From an uncultured Candidatus Actinomarina sp. (GTDB taxonomy: Bacteria > Actinomycetota > Acidimicrobiia > Actinomarinales > Actinomarinaceae): a stretch of 64,000 nucleotides of DNA. This document shows, piece after piece, positions 34,189 to 42,369 of this stretch (the first letter of the stretch is position 1; every line of letters begins with the position of its first letter). A program made the position numbers and the translations under genes. The stretch covers positions 35,580-99,579 of the forward strand of contig CACJJR010000005.1 in the NCBI GenBank assembly GCA_902593795.1, in the 5' to 3' direction. The notes beneath the pieces are model-generated. The model did not search any database. It saw only the letters and a list, made by a program, of their open reading frames with translations, and had not been told where the DNA came from.

Positions 34189-35348
34189 ATAAGTTCAGCA
34201 ACGATTTAATAAATAATTTTCCAGAATATTTATTTAATGAAATCAATCAAAAGAAAATTTCTGCTCGTCATTCCGGAAAAGATATAATTGATTTAGGTTA
34301 CGGAAATCCAGACTTACCAACTCATGACAAAGTTGTTGAAAAGCTCATTGAAACAGCGAAGATTAAAAAAAATCATAAATATTCTGTTTCAAAAGGCATA
34401 TATGGGCTTAGGGAAGCTATATCAAGAAAATATGAAAATAATTATCAAGTAAATCTTGATCCTAACTTTAATGTTGTAAATACTATTGGCAGTAAAGAAG
34501 GCTTGACGCACCTCTTGATGTCTGTGTTAAACCCTGGGGACAAAGTTGTTGTCCAAGACCCAAGCTATCCAATACATCATTTCGCTCCATTAATTGCTAG
34601 AGCTGAGACAATTAAAATCAATTGCTTAAATGAATCAGACTTTTTGATGCAATTAGTTCAAACTTTAAAAAAAACAAAAATAAAGCTTCTACTCATTTCT
34701 TTTCCACATAACCCAACAACGCTTACTGTTGATCAAGTCTTTTATGATAATCTTATTGAATTAGCTGAAAAATATAATTTTCTAATAGTGAATGATTTTG
34801 CATATTCAGATATATATTTTGGCGGAAATAAACCACCATCTCTTTTGAGTTCTGACAAAAGTTTATCCCATAGTATTGAGCTATATTCACTTACTAAAGG
34901 CTTTTCAATGGCAGGTTGGAGAGTAGGGTTTGCAGTTGGTAATAAAGATGCAATTTCTTCAGTTACCAAATTAAAATCATATATAGATTATGGTACTTTT
35001 CAACCAATTCAAATTGCATCTACCGTAGCTTTAAATGAACTAGAGGAATATCCATTTGAATTATCATCTGTCTATAAGGAAAGAAGAGAATTAATAGTTG
35101 ACAATCTAGAAGACTTGAACTTTAGTGTGCAAGAATCTACAGCGACAATGTTTGTATGGGCTAAACTTCCTGAAAAATTCAGAAATGACTCACTTAAATT
35201 TTCACTAGAACTATTAGAAAAATCTAATGTAGCAATTTCACCAGGTGTTGGATTTGGAAAATATGGGGAAGGGTATATTAGGATTGCTTTAGTAGAAAAT
35301 AAACAAAGAATTAGACAAGCTATGAAAAATATTAAGGCCGCATTGTAA
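34185..35348 (+). CDS. Class I/II PLP-dependent aminotransferase
   Basis: A 387-residue fold-type I aminotransferase. LGYGNPDLPTHDKVVE near residue 37, VNTIGSKEGLTHLLMSVLNPGDKV, FPHNPTT (Asn contacting PLP), NDFAYSDIYF, and the Schiff-base Lys in YSLTKGFSMAGWRVGF. This pattern is nearest to the LL-diaminopimelate/alanine/aspartate aminotransferase group. The Arg for the substrate carboxylate is in EGYIRIALV. Substrate is unknown; a role in amino acid synthesis is likely, given neighbouring threonine aldolase and ilvD. Confidence 0.85.
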   Translation: MNKFSNDLINNFPEYLFNEINQKKISARHSGKDIIDLGYGNPDLPTHDKVVEKLIETAKIKKNHKYSVSKGIYGLREAISRKYENNYQVNLDPNFNVVNTIGSKEGLTHLLMSVLNPGDKVVVQDPSYPIHHFAPLIARAETIKINCLNESDFLMQLVQTLKKTKIKLLLISFPHNPTTLTVDQVFYDNLIELAEKYNFLIVNDFAYSDIYFGGNKPPSLLSSDKSLSHSIELYSLTKGFSMAGWRVGFAVGNKDAISSVTKLKSYIDYGTFQPIQIASTVALNELEEYPFELSSVYKERRELIVDNLEDLNFSVQESTATMFVWAKLPEKFRNDSLKFSLELLEKSNVAISPGVGFGKYGEGYIRIALVENKQRIRQAMKNIKAAL

Positions 35349-36374
35349 ATGTATGATTTAAGATCAGATACTGTAACAAAGCCATCTAAAGAAGTTATTC
35401 AAAGCGCTTTAGATGCGGAGCTTGGTGATGATGAATACATTGAAGACCCTACGGTTAACAATTTAGAGAATCATTGTGCTGAATTATTAAGTTTTGAAAA
35501 AGGATTATTTGTTTCATCAGGCTTAATGGGCAATCAGGTTTCACTCTTAATTCATAACGAACCTGGAACCGAAGTAATTACACCTCATGACTCACACATC
35601 AAAAATTATGAACACGGTGCAGCGGCTTTTTTATCTCGAGTTCAATTTCGTGATGCTCAAAATATAGATGGGGAAGTAGATTTAGAATTCATAGAAAAGC
35701 TTATATTGAAATCAAAAATTCATAAACCACAAATCAAAACAATTTCTATCGAAAATACTCACCTAGCATCTGGTGGGTCAGTTGTATCTTTTGATTCAAT
35801 AAAATCTCTTAGTGACCTATCAAGAAGGCACGACCTCAAGCTTCATGTGGATGGTGCAAGAATTTGGCACGCAATATTAGAAGATAATAATAAGAATTAT
35901 GGAGATTACTGCGATAGCTTAACATTTTGTTTCTCAAAGGCACTAGGTGCTCCTATTGGTTCTATGCTATTGGGTTCTAAGGAGTTTATAAAAGAAGCAA
36001 GAGAATATAGAAAAAAACTCGGCGGCGGCATGAGACAGGTAGGAGTTATTGCTTCGATGGCAAGCAAGGCTTTAGAAAATCGAGAATGTATTCTTGAAGA
36101 CCATGTTAAAGCCAAAAAAGTTTATGACTTTCTAGTTATAAACTTAAACAATGAAAAAATAGAAAGTGTTGTTTACAAAGGTACGAATATGATATTTATA
36201 AATGTCATAAGTGAAGAAGATCCAAATAAACTATTAGATATATTTTATAAAAATTCAATTAATGCAGGTCTTATTGGAGATAAGTCTATCAGATTAGTTT
36301 TGCATAAAGACATATCTAGCGACGATATAGATGATATATCAAATAGGTTACTTCACTCTTCTTCTGAATTTTGA
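35349..36374 (+). CDS. Low-specificity L-threonine aldolase
   Basis: A 341-residue PLP enzyme splitting threonine or allo-threonine into glycine and acetaldehyde. The N-terminus DLRSDTVTKPSKEV with GDDEYIEDPTVNNLE is diagnostic; VSSGLMGNQVSLL, HDSHIKNYEHGAAA, LHVDGARIW and the PLP-binding Lys in FCFSKALGAPIGSML follow. It starts directly after the aminotransferase stop codon. It overlaps a small convergent membrane gene by 22 bases. Confidence 0.92.
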   Translation: MYDLRSDTVTKPSKEVIQSALDAELGDDEYIEDPTVNNLENHCAELLSFEKGLFVSSGLMGNQVSLLIHNEPGTEVITPHDSHIKNYEHGAAAFLSRVQFRDAQNIDGEVDLEFIEKLILKSKIHKPQIKTISIENTHLASGGSVVSFDSIKSLSDLSRRHDLKLHVDGARIWHAILEDNNKNYGDYCDSLTFCFSKALGAPIGSMLLGSKEFIKEAREYRKKLGGGMRQVGVIASMASKALENRECILEDHVKAKKVYDFLVINLNNEKIESVVYKGTNMIFINVISEEDPNKLLDIFYKNSINAGLIGDKSIRLVLHKDISSDDIDDISNRLLHSSSEF

Positions 36375-36592
36375 TTCCATTCAGTAATCGATTTTTCAGA
36401 TAAATTCACTAATATATAAACTCCAACTAAATTGAAAAGATTAATTGCACCCATATAGGTTAAGACACTATTTAGGCAATTGCCATCATTAGAAACAATA
36501 CAAAACGTATTACCTAAAAGATAACCTATATAGCTAGACAATAAAATGACTGAAGTATATATTAAAGCTCGAGTCTTGTTGCTAAATCTCAT
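36353..36592 (-). CDS. Small two-helix membrane protein, unknown function
   Basis: A 79-residue protein with two hydrophobic helices (YTSVILLSSYIGYLLG at ~12-27 and AINLFNLVGVYILVNL at ~50-64) joined by a loop with two cysteines (FCIVSNDGNCLN). That pair might form a disulfide outside. The tail is acidic (SITEWNQNSEEE). No family is recognised. It is divergent from another tiny membrane gene 23 bases away, which supports a real intergenic promoter there. Confidence 0.55.
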   Translation of the reverse strand: MRFSNKTRALIYTSVILLSSYIGYLLGNTFCIVSNDGNCLNSVLTYMGAINLFNLVGVYILVNLSEKSITEWNQNSEEE

Positions 36593-36615
36593 AATTATAT
36601 TAACTTTAGCTTATT

Positions 36616-36840
36616 ATGAATTTTCCTAATCCGTGGATTACAATTTTAAGTTTTGTATATATCTTTTTCAATGGATTCTTTGCATTTCAGCTAAGTAGAA
36701 AAATAGTTGAAGTGTATCTTGAAAAATTTAATTCAAAGTTTTTTAAATCTTTGGAGCCAATTATTGGTAGTTTAGGATTCATCGGTTCCTTTGGTGGAGG
36801 CTTACTTATTCTATATTTATTTATAATAAATATAACTTAA
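36616..36840 (+). CDS. Small two-helix membrane protein, unknown function
   Basis: A 74-residue protein: helix 1 at WITILSFVYIFFNGFFAFQL, a basic/acidic linker (SRKIVEVYLEKFNSKFF), and a glycine-rich helix 2 at FIGSFGGGLLILYLFII. No domain is recognised. It has its own ATG, does not overlap a larger gene and fills the gap between convergent and divergent neighbours, so it is likely genuine. Confidence 0.5.
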   Translation: MNFPNPWITILSFVYIFFNGFFAFQLSRKIVEVYLEKFNSKFFKSLEPIIGSLGFIGSFGGGLLILYLFIINIT

Positions 36841-36859
36841 TGTATTATCTAAGACAAGC

Positions 36860-37402
36860 CTAGTATGTGTGTAATTTAGAATTTTTAAAATATTGTATTT
36901 CACAATGATCGGGCCTATTTTTTGTAAAATCTTTATCATTTAAATAATAGTAAGTAAATGCTCTAATCGTATCTTGATGAGATACAAAAAGTGTATTCTC
37001 ACATTTTTCATAAATATTGTTAAATCTATCAAATACGCTTTTTAAAGATTCTCCAGTATTCATTAAATTTAGTGGACTGTCATCAGCGTTTTTGAAGTTT
37101 TGTGTTAATTTAATTTCGTCCCATGTTCTTCCGATCCAATCACTAGGGCCTGCCCATTCAATTATGTTATAGGATGTAGTTATATTTATTTTAAGTACAC
37201 TGTTTACTATTTCTGCTGTTTGCCTTGCCCTTAATAGAGGAGAGGAGATAATATTTTTAATATCAAATTGTTCTTTAATTTTTATTGCAGCATTTTTAGC
37301 TTGAGTTCTTCCATTATTGCTTAGGTAAAATCCTGGAAGGTTTGCATAAAAAACATTCTTCTCATTTTGCACTTCTCCGTGCCTTAGAAATAAATTACTC
37401 AT
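36860..37402 (-). CDS. Histidine phosphatase-superfamily protein
   Basis: A 180-residue phosphoglycerate mutase-like phosphatase. FLRHGEVQN holds the phosphorylated His8; ISSPLLRARQTAEIV gives the second Arg; FVSHQDTIRAF holds the second catalytic His. LSNNGRTQAKNAA and EWAGPSDWIGRTWDEI also fit the family. It resembles the CobC/Rv2228c-C-terminal type fused to RNase HI in other actinobacteria, but here is separate. The substrate is unknown. It is divergent from the DUF3040 gene. Confidence 0.85.
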   Translation of the reverse strand: MSNLFLRHGEVQNEKNVFYANLPGFYLSNNGRTQAKNAAIKIKEQFDIKNIISSPLLRARQTAEIVNSVLKINITTSYNIIEWAGPSDWIGRTWDEIKLTQNFKNADDSPLNLMNTGESLKSVFDRFNNIYEKCENTLFVSHQDTIRAFTYYYLNDKDFTKNRPDHCEIQYFKNSKLHTY

Positions 37403-37440
37403 TTATTTAGACTAACTCAGTTATATATTAAAATCTAAAC

Positions 37441-37788
37441 ATGGGTTTGAATAAAGAAGAAGAAGAAATTCTAAAGCAAATTGAACAAGAGTTAATGAAG
37501 GATGATCCTGACTTAGCGAAAACTGTTGAGGACTCAACATTATCTAAGTTCACAAGAACTAGAGCTGTCATTTCTTTTTTTGTTTTTATTCTTGGTCTCT
37601 TAACAATGTTTAGTACATACATAATTCAACCCGCTTTAGCAATTATTGGTTTTTCTGTAATGGCTGTTTCAGGTTATGTATTTGTTTTTAACACACGAGC
37701 ACTTTTAAAAGCAGAAAATGTAAAAGAGTGGAATGTGAAACAAGTTATTGGAATTTTAAGAAATCAAGATAGCTCTAGACAAAAATAA
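37441..37788 (+). CDS. DUF3040-family membrane protein
   Basis: A 115-residue protein. The N-terminal segment GLNKEEEEILKQIEQELMKDDPDLAKTV is the hallmark of DUF3040, a family I know only from actinobacteria; it is followed by two membrane helices (~38-55 and ~60-78). In actinobacteria DUF3040 genes lie close to the mraZ/division cluster, as here. Molecular role is unknown. This is one of the stronger taxonomic markers in the window. Confidence 0.82.
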   Translation: MGLNKEEEEILKQIEQELMKDDPDLAKTVEDSTLSKFTRTRAVISFFVFILGLLTMFSTYIIQPALAIIGFSVMAVSGYVFVFNTRALLKAENVKEWNVKQVIGILRNQDSSRQK

Positions 37789-37834
37789 AAAAATTAATTA
37801 AATTAATTATACATCATTTTTTTAGGAGTAAGGT

Positions 37835-38326
37835 TTGAAGAAAAATGCTTTCACATCAAAGCAAGCGTGCTATCTTTCAGGGTGCACGTCACATCAATTA
37901 AGATATTGGGATAAGGTAAATTTAGTTTCTCCCTCCATACAATCATCTGACGGAAAGCCTGGTGTGCCTAAATTTTATTCTTTTCGAGATATAGTTGCTT
38001 TAAAAGTAATTAAAACTTTATTAGATAATGGAATGAGTATTCAAAGGGTTAGACGAGCTTGGAAGTACTTAACAAAAAACGGTGACCTTACTAAACATCT
38101 TTCTGAAGTTAAGCTTAAATCTGATGGACAGACTATATATTCTGTTGAAGATAATGAAGTATTTGATGCGCTTAAAAATGGTCAACTAACATTTTTTGAA
38201 ACTATTGACAATGTTGCTCAAGAAGTAAAAGAAGATGTATCTAAATTTGAATTGGATAAAGAAAGATTTCTAATTTTATTGACTAAAGTAGAAGATGATG
38301 TACTTAGTCAAGAACTTCAAGCTTAA
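37835..38326 (+). CDS. MerR-type regulator, FtsR-like
   Basis: A 163-residue transcription factor. The N-terminal winged helix reads FTSKQACYLSGCTSHQLRYWDKVNLV, then FYSFRDIVALKVIKTLLDNGMSIQRVRRA. FtsR of Corynebacterium is a MerR-like activator of ftsZ, and the location upstream of the division cluster matches. There is no metal-binding cysteine cluster. The start is TTG at 37835, supported by an AGGAG 7-11 bases upstream (TTAGGAGTAAGGTTTG); an internal ATG would cut into the DNA-binding domain. Confidence 0.83.
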   Translation: MKKNAFTSKQACYLSGCTSHQLRYWDKVNLVSPSIQSSDGKPGVPKFYSFRDIVALKVIKTLLDNGMSIQRVRRAWKYLTKNGDLTKHLSEVKLKSDGQTIYSVEDNEVFDALKNGQLTFFETIDNVAQEVKEDVSKFELDKERFLILLTKVEDDVLSQELQA

Positions 38327-38349
38327 AACAATTTTTAATTTATTTTCTT

Positions 38350-38859
38350 ATGAGTCTAACTAGTCACAGAACTCTAATTTTAAATTCTACTTTTCAACCA
38401 CTATCCGTAGTTTCTTTTAAACGAGCAATATCGCTAATTCATAATAATAAAATTAACGTGATAAAAAATTCTGATATAATTTTACGATCTGAAAACAAAG
38501 AATTTTTTATTCCAAAAGTCGGTATTTTAACGTATTTCGTAAAAGCACCCTTTGCTAGAAGAGTTGCATTGAATCGCGAAAATATATTTATCCGTGATTA
38601 TTATACATGCCAATATTGTGGTAAAACTGCCGAGTCAATAGACCACATAGTACCTCGTTCAAAAGGTGGGCTTCATGAATGGTCAAACGTGGTGGCATGT
38701 TGTAAAAAATGTAATTTAATAAAAGCAGATAAACTACTTCACCAAACACATTTAAATCTTAAAAAAGCTCCAGCTAACCCAAAAGATAATTTTTGGATTA
38801 AAACTATTGTCGGTAGTAATCCAGACCCATCCTGGAAAGAATATCTTATTTCAGCATAA
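38350..38859 (+). CDS. HNH endonuclease-family protein
   Basis: A 169-residue protein. The HNH module occupies residues ~80-125: YTCQYCGK (Cys87, Cys90), SIDHIVPRSKGG (His99), WSNVVACCKKCN (Asn113, Cys118, Cys121). Residues 1-75 (LILNSTFQPLSVVSFKRAISLI) match the N-terminal region common to a widely conserved, non-mobile actinobacterial and cyanobacterial HNH family. There are no signs of an intron, intein or phage around it. The biological role is not known to me. It ends 87 bases before the mraZ start. Confidence 0.87.
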   Translation: MSLTSHRTLILNSTFQPLSVVSFKRAISLIHNNKINVIKNSDIILRSENKEFFIPKVGILTYFVKAPFARRVALNRENIFIRDYYTCQYCGKTAESIDHIVPRSKGGLHEWSNVVACCKKCNLIKADKLLHQTHLNLKKAPANPKDNFWIKTIVGSNPDPSWKEYLISA

Positions 38860-38874
38860 AAAAATTTTTATCAA

Positions 38875-38924
38875 AAAGTGTTGCAGAGTGTCATAAAGTG
38901 TCATATAATGTAAAGAAGTGGTTC
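38875..38924 (+). promoter_or_regulatory. MraZ operator: five 10-bp direct repeats (AAAGTG-like) over the mraZ promoter
   Basis: Five successive 10-base units begin AAAGTG (38875), AGAGTG (38885), AAAGTG (38895), ATAATG (38905) and GAAGTG (38915). The period is exactly one helical turn. MraZ proteins bind short tandem repeats at this spacing (AAAGTG-type boxes in Mollicutes, TGGG-type in proteobacteria), which lets a ring of MraZ contact one DNA face. The repeats cover the -35, -10 and start of the mraZ transcript, as expected for autorepression. Confidence 0.85.
38881..38909 (+). promoter_or_regulatory. mraZ / dcw cluster promoter
   Basis: TTGCAG (38881-38886), a 17-base spacer and a perfect TATAAT (38904-38909). 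The transcript should start near 38916, about 30 bases before the mraZ GTG at 38946. It lies inside the MraZ repeat array, and is the best consensus promoter seen in the window. Confidence 0.75.
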
Positions 38925-38945
38925 AAGGCACGAAAGGCGGATAAA

Positions 38946-39371
38946 GTGTTCCTTGGTGAGTTTCAACATACAATGGACTCTAAAGGTAGGGTAGTTATAC
39001 CTTCAAAGTTCAGAGAAGAGCTTCAACAGGGCTGTGTTATTACCAAGGGACAAGATAACTGTCTTCAAATATTAACAAAAGACAATTGGCAAAATGAAGC
39101 ATTAAAAATGGCTTCTCTTCCGTCAACAGATCGTACTTCAAGACAATTAAGAAGAGCACTATTTAGCGGTGCTATTGATGTGAAAATTGATTCAGCCGGA
39201 AGGGTTCAAATACCTGAAAACCTAAGAGTTTATAGCGGCATAGACATAAATGAAGATGTAACAGTAACAGGCTCGGGTCCTGTTGTTGAAGTTTGGTCAA
39301 CAAGAAGTTGGAAGAAAATTCAAAATGAAGCTGATCAGGCTTTTGCAAATATTAACGAAGTGAAAGGTTAG
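38946..39371 (+). CDS. mraZ: Transcriptional regulator MraZ
   Basis: A 141-residue double-AbrB-like DNA-binding protein, first gene of the division and cell-wall cluster. Copy 1 motif: FLGEFQHTMDSKGRVVIPSKFRE; copy 2: FSGAIDVKIDSAGRVQIPENLR (each given in part). The GTG at 38946 gives the family's (M)FLGEFQH N-terminus and has an AAAGGCGG 4-11 bases upstream. An upstream GTG at 38898 lies inside the promoter/operator and would precede the transcription start, so it is rejected. MraZ oligomers repress their own operon through tandem repeats, which are present just upstream. Confidence 0.94.
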   Translation: MFLGEFQHTMDSKGRVVIPSKFREELQQGCVITKGQDNCLQILTKDNWQNEALKMASLPSTDRTSRQLRRALFSGAIDVKIDSAGRVQIPENLRVYSGIDINEDVTVTGSGPVVEVWSTRSWKKIQNEADQAFANINEVKG

Positions 39372-39379
39372 GTTCATAG

Positions 39380-39456
39380 CCAGCTCTCTAGACAACTAAA
39401 TTGGAACACCCTTACTCCGCCCAACTTTCCAATTGGTGCCAGTTCTAGAGAGCTGG
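39380..39456 (+). ncRNA. Structured 5' element before rsmH (mraW RNA motif candidate)
   Basis: A perfect 13-bp inverted repeat, CCAGCTCTCTAGA (39380-39392) with TCTAGAGAGCTGG (39444-39456), encloses a second 8-bp stem, AATTGGAA (39399-39406) with TTCCAATT (39427-39434), and a 20-base pyrimidine-rich loop. CACC in the loop could pair with GGTG beyond the inner stem (39435-39438). The element ends 2 bases before the rsmH ATG, so the folded form buries the ribosome site. The mraW RNA motif of actinobacteria occupies exactly this place. Motif identity is inferred from position and structure. Confidence 0.7.
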
Positions 39457-39458
39457 GT

Positions 39459-40379
39459 ATGAATACAAACAGGGCAGAGTATTTGACACACGATGGGGTT
39501 ATGATATCAGATGTATCTGATATATTACTTAATGCTCCAGAAGGTATTTTTATTGATGCAACTTACGGTTATGGTTCACATTTTAATCATTTTTCAAAAA
39601 ATCATAACCAATTAAATTTTATTGGATTTGACAGGGATGGAGAATCTGTTTTTAATTCTGATCCTAGTCACGAAGTAGTTCATTCTAATTTTTCAAATAT
39701 TGATAAATACTTAGAATTAAATAATATAAATTCTATAAGTGGAGTTTTTTACGATTTTGGAGTTTCTTCGCATCAATTAGATTCTTCTCATCGAGGATTC
39801 TCATTTCAAGATGATGCAAATCTTGACATGAGAATGGATTTATCACAGAAATTATCAGCAAAAGATGTAATTAATGAATATGAAATAAATAAATTAATTA
39901 ATATTTTTTTTAAATTCGGAGAAGAAAAGCATTCAAAAAAAATAGCTAATTTAATTATTGAGAATAGGCCTGTCAATACAACTGAACAACTAGTCAATAT
40001 AATTAAATCAGCGTTACCTAGACAAAATCCAAAATTTACAAACAGTACAGTGAGAAAAATATTTCAATCAATAAGAATTGAGGTAAATAATGAATTAAAC
40101 GAGATAATAACATCTATTAATAAATTAAAGAGTTTCATCAATAAAGACGGATTAATGATTTTTTTAACGTATCACTCTATTGAAGATAAAATTGTTAAAA
40201 AATTTATTGATAAAGAAGTAACGGGATGTATATGTGATCCTAAATTTGCAATTTGTACATGTAGCATTAGTGCCCAATTTAAATTGGGAAAATTCAAAAA
40301 AAGAAAATCTTCCATCTCTGAAATTAAATCTAATCCTAGATCCAAATCTGCTGTTCTCAGATATATGGTAAAAATATGA
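39459..40379 (+). CDS. rsmH: 16S rRNA (cytosine(1402)-N(4))-methyltransferase
   Basis: A 306-residue SAM-dependent enzyme (MraW) that methylates C1402 of 16S rRNA. Motifs: FIDATYGYGSHF (SAM motif I, residues ~32-43), FIGFDRDGES, GVFYDFGVSSHQLD, RGFSFQDDANLDMRMD and TYHSIEDKIVKKF. The C-terminus RSKSAVLRYMVK is typical. Its ATG follows a stem-loop that could hide the ribosome site. The ftsL gene starts in an ATGA overlap. Confidence 0.94.
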   Translation: MNTNRAEYLTHDGVMISDVSDILLNAPEGIFIDATYGYGSHFNHFSKNHNQLNFIGFDRDGESVFNSDPSHEVVHSNFSNIDKYLELNNINSISGVFYDFGVSSHQLDSSHRGFSFQDDANLDMRMDLSQKLSAKDVINEYEINKLINIFFKFGEEKHSKKIANLIIENRPVNTTEQLVNIIKSALPRQNPKFTNSTVRKIFQSIRIEVNNELNEIITSINKLKSFINKDGLMIFLTYHSIEDKIVKKFIDKEVTGCICDPKFAICTCSISAQFKLGKFKKRKSSISEIKSNPRSKSAVLRYMVKI

Positions 40380-40699
40380 AACTCAAACACTTTTTATTTT
40401 TTCTAGTTGTTTCAATATTTGCTTCACTGGTTGGCAATTTGTATACAAATATGAAGATAAATGAAGTTTCTAAAAATTTATCAATTTTAAATAACGATAT
40501 AGTTGAATTACAGATACTTAAAGATCAAACCTTTAATTTATATCAGGAAAAATATTCTATACAAAATATTGAAAAAATCTCTGACTCATTAAATTTTAAA
40601 AAACTTGACGTATATATAGTAAACAAAAATCTCACTTCACCTTACAAATTAGATTCTGAATTAGTAAAAGTTAATATTTTAGGCTCTTTAAGTAAATGA
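40376..40699 (+). CDS. ftsL: FtsL-like divisome protein
   Basis: A 107-residue bitopic protein with a short cytoplasmic start, one membrane helix (FLFFLVVSIFASLVGNLY, residues ~5-22) and an extracytoplasmic segment with heptad-like Leu/Ile spacing (ISKNLSILNNDIVELQILK-type). FtsL forms a complex with FtsQ and DivIC/FtsB that activates FtsW-FtsI. Sequence is poorly conserved in the family, so the call rests on topology and location between rsmH and ftsI, with ATGA overlaps on both sides. Confidence 0.78.
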   Translation: MKLKHFLFFLVVSIFASLVGNLYTNMKINEVSKNLSILNNDIVELQILKDQTFNLYQEKYSIQNIEKISDSLNFKKLDVYIVNKNLTSPYKLDSELVKVNILGSLSK

Positions 40700-42366
40700 A
40701 ATATTACAAAATAAAAAGCTGGAGTTTATTTCTTGTTGTATCATTTAGTTTTACATTGTTTAGTGGCTTATTTTTAAAAAATGTTTATGATTTACAGTTT
40801 ACAAATTCTGAATATTTTCAGGAGCAGGCTTTATCTTATCGTATAAAATCTGAAACACTTAAAGCAAAGCGGGGAAGCATATACGATAAAAATTTAAACC
40901 CTTTAGCAACAAGTACTCAAGCATTCAATATTGGTATTTATCCAAATAAGATATCAAATGTTAAAGAAGCATCAGTACTTTTAGCTCCCTTTGTTCAAAA
41001 AGATAGTACTGAGATTGCTAATAGAATTTTAAATTCAAATAGATTTTTTTATTTAGATAGAAATATTGAGTACATAAAAGGTGAAGAGATTAAAAGCTGG
41101 AATTTAGATGGGGTCCTAATAGAGCCCTCCAGCAAAAGAATGATTCATACACCTTCAATGAATAAGATAGTGGGCTTTGTTGATACAGATCATAATGGAA
41201 TTGAAGGATTAGAGTTGTACTTTAATAGTTCATTGAATGGTACAGATGGAATAATTAGTTATGAAGCTGCTCCAAACGGAAGTATAATTCCACAGGCAAA
41301 TATACAAACAACACAGCCAATACATGGTGAAGACTTAGTTTTGACTCTTGATTCAGAACTACAATATTTATCTACCAATTTGTGTAAAGAAGCGCTTAAA
41401 AATACAGAAGCATTTAATTGTTCTGTAGTATTTGCAAATGCAAATACAGGAGAAGTTTTAATATCAGCAGAAGAAAAGAGTGAAAAAGAGTTCATAAATA
41501 TAGATCTGATAAGCTCAAGAGCCCAATATGAACCAGGATCATCTTTTAAAATATTTTCAATAGGGTTAGCGCTAGAACAAGATTTAGTAGACGAAGAAAC
41601 AGAATTTTATGTTCAAGACAAAATTGAATTAATAGAAAATTCATGCCAAAAAAATTTTAAAGGATATAAGGGCTGTTATAGAGATTTTTTAAAACATGAC
41701 CCCTACACCTTAAGCGTTAAAGAAATAATTGAGAGATCATCGAATGTAGGAACCATTATGGCTACTCAAGAACTAAATATTTCTGATTTAGAAAACTATC
41801 TTAAAAAATATGGATTTATACAAAAAACTGGAATTGAACTTTCTGGAGAATCGAAAGGTAGTTTTGATTCTTACAAAAAATGTACAACATGTTTAAGTTC
41901 TCTTGCCATAGGCTATTCAGTAAATGTAACTCAAATGCAAATGGTAAAAGCTTACAGCATAATTGCTAATGGTGGTAGAGACATTGATTTAACAGTGGTT
42001 AAATCTCCATATGTAAATAAAATACAAAATCAGGTTGTAAGTATAAATACATCAGAAAGGCTTAAAAATTTACTCATTAATGTAGTAGAAGGAGAAAATG
42101 GAACAGGACGTTCTCTCAGAATGGATAATTACAAAATTGGTGGAAAAACTGGCACAAGCAGAACACATATTGAGGGTATAGGATATTCAGATTATAGATT
42201 TAATACATCATTTACTGGATTTATTGAAACGACTGAAGGGCCGATTGTTGGATCTGTAATACTTTGGGGTGCGTCAGTCTCACAACAATCAGAATATGTA
42301 ACAGGTGGATCTACAGCTGCACCAATTTTTAAAACAATTGTAAGCTATTTAGTACCAGGAGATTAA
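40696..42366 (+). CDS. ftsI: Septal penicillin-binding protein (class B transpeptidase)
   Basis: A 556-residue peptidoglycan DD-transpeptidase for division. One N-terminal helix (FLVVSFSFTLFSGLFL), a dimerisation domain with RGSIYDKNLNPLA, then the transpeptidase domain: SSFK (Ser282-Lys285, nucleophile), SSN (348-350) and KTGT (484-487). These are the three penicillin-binding motifs at normal spacing. There is no PASTA domain. A CxnC pair (KKCTTCLS, ~392-399) lies near the active-site domain. It partners with FtsW, encoded at 46000. Confidence 0.93.
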   Translation: MKYYKIKSWSLFLVVSFSFTLFSGLFLKNVYDLQFTNSEYFQEQALSYRIKSETLKAKRGSIYDKNLNPLATSTQAFNIGIYPNKISNVKEASVLLAPFVQKDSTEIANRILNSNRFFYLDRNIEYIKGEEIKSWNLDGVLIEPSSKRMIHTPSMNKIVGFVDTDHNGIEGLELYFNSSLNGTDGIISYEAAPNGSIIPQANIQTTQPIHGEDLVLTLDSELQYLSTNLCKEALKNTEAFNCSVVFANANTGEVLISAEEKSEKEFINIDLISSRAQYEPGSSFKIFSIGLALEQDLVDEETEFYVQDKIELIENSCQKNFKGYKGCYRDFLKHDPYTLSVKEIIERSSNVGTIMATQELNISDLENYLKKYGFIQKTGIELSGESKGSFDSYKKCTTCLSSLAIGYSVNVTQMQMVKAYSIIANGGRDIDLTVVKSPYVNKIQNQVVSINTSERLKNLLINVVEGENGTGRSLRMDNYKIGGKTGTSRTHIEGIGYSDYRFNTSFTGFIETTEGPIVGSVILWGASVSQQSEYVTGGSTAAPIFKTIVSYLVPGD

Positions 42367-42369
42367 AGT

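Noticed and set aside
38350-38859. HNH protein as a homing or mobile endonuclease
   Set aside because: No intron, intein, repeats or interrupted gene; this family is a fixed chromosomal gene in actinobacteria.
38898-38945. Longer mraZ reading frame from GTG 38898
   Set aside because: The extra 16 codons lie in the promoter and MraZ repeats; the family N-terminus begins at 38946.
39380-39456. Inverted repeat as an insertion-element remnant
   Set aside because: No target-site duplication or transposase; the stem encloses only 51 bases and sits at the mraW RNA position.
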